Below are positions 13,168 to 13,294 of a stretch of DNA of 13,294 nt, piece by piece (position 1 is the stretch's first letter; every line of letters begins with the position of its first letter). Source of the DNA: Tardiphaga sp. (GTDB lineage: Bacteria; Pseudomonadota; Alphaproteobacteria; Rhizobiales; Xanthobacteraceae); assembly GCA_028290325.1 (NCBI GenBank), contig JAQGJY010000001.1, positions 1-13,294 on the forward strand, read 5' to 3'. The notes under the pieces are model-generated. The model made no database searches. It was not told the origin of the DNA and saw only the letters and a program-made list of their open reading frames with translations. A program made the position numbers and the translations under genes.

Positions 13168-13294
13168 TCAGACTTTCTTCTTCACATCCTTGATGCTGGA
13201 AAACACGATGCCCGGCGCGCGCTCGCGGGTGTAGCCGAGATAAAACTCGTTCTTTGCCAGAAACACCGGATCGCCATCGACATCGTCGGCGACG
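13168..13294 (-). CDS. prfC: Peptide chain release factor 3, C-terminal end (partial)
   Basis: Only the last 41 or so residues lie in the window. Read from the right edge they begin VADDVDGDPVFLAKNEFYLG, followed by YTRERAPGIVFSSIKDVKKK, and end in a TGA at 13170-13168. The pattern 'DxDGxPVFLA...L.Y...R.P.I.F' is what I recognise as the C-terminus of release factor 3, the GTPase that recycles RF1 and RF2 from the ribosome. The GTPase domain is outside the window, so the name rests on this tail. A basic end (KDVKKKV) fits alphaproteobacterial members. Confidence 0.75.
   Translation of the reverse strand, partial: VADDVDGDPVFLAKNEFYLGYTRERAPGIVFSSIKDVKKKV

Noticed and set aside
1..13294. tRNA, rRNA or riboswitch, including a purine or CoA-related leader
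   Set aside because: No cloverleaf, rRNA segment or recognisable aptamer core was seen by eye; the leaders of purF and panB are short and unstructured.

Overview
The window is about 13.3 kb of GC-rich DNA (roughly 64-65% by eye). It looks like the chromosome of an alphaproteobacterium of the Bradyrhizobium/Rhodopseudomonas/Afipia group (Nitrobacteraceae). The basis for this is the radA-cvpA-purF-SDR order, the NnrU and Der sequences, the many tricarboxylate-type binding-protein relatives known in this group, and several intergenic palindromic repeats typical of these genomes. Placement below family level is not supported. Most of the window is ordinary core genome. I do not see a convincing new defence, mobile or biosynthetic system.

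Layout. Positions 1-127 hold the 3' end of an alanine racemase gene (alr). Then comes a 131-bp dispersed palindromic element (175-305), a TSUP-family membrane transporter (350-1072), and an AT-richer scar holding the frameshifted C-terminal remnant of a probable PIN-like gene (1078-1234). Next is a plus-strand housekeeping run: radA (DNA recombination and repair), cvpA (inner-membrane protein), purF (first step of purine synthesis) and a short-chain dehydrogenase. A REP-like doublet separates purF from the dehydrogenase. A secreted NHL-type beta-propeller protein follows (6174-7298).

From 7299 to about 12000 the genes lie on the minus strand. They are der (ribosome-assembly GTPase), a small proline/alanine-rich lipoprotein and a YfgM-like TPR membrane protein, which look like one operon. 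Upstream of them is a tightly coupled nnrU-panB pair. The lipoprotein sits where many proteobacteria carry bamB. A second, decayed copy of the first palindromic element lies between the lipoprotein and der. A different repeat family fills the convergent gap at 7352-7450.

The right end has a divergent plus-strand gene for a tripartite tricarboxylate transporter-type binding protein (12066-13040), with no transporter membrane genes nearby. The last feature is the C-terminal end of a minus-strand gene that is probably prfC (release factor 3). The points most worth a second look are the PIN-like remnant beside the transporter, the lipoprotein in the bamB position, and the conserved architecture of the two palindromic elements despite different stem sequences.
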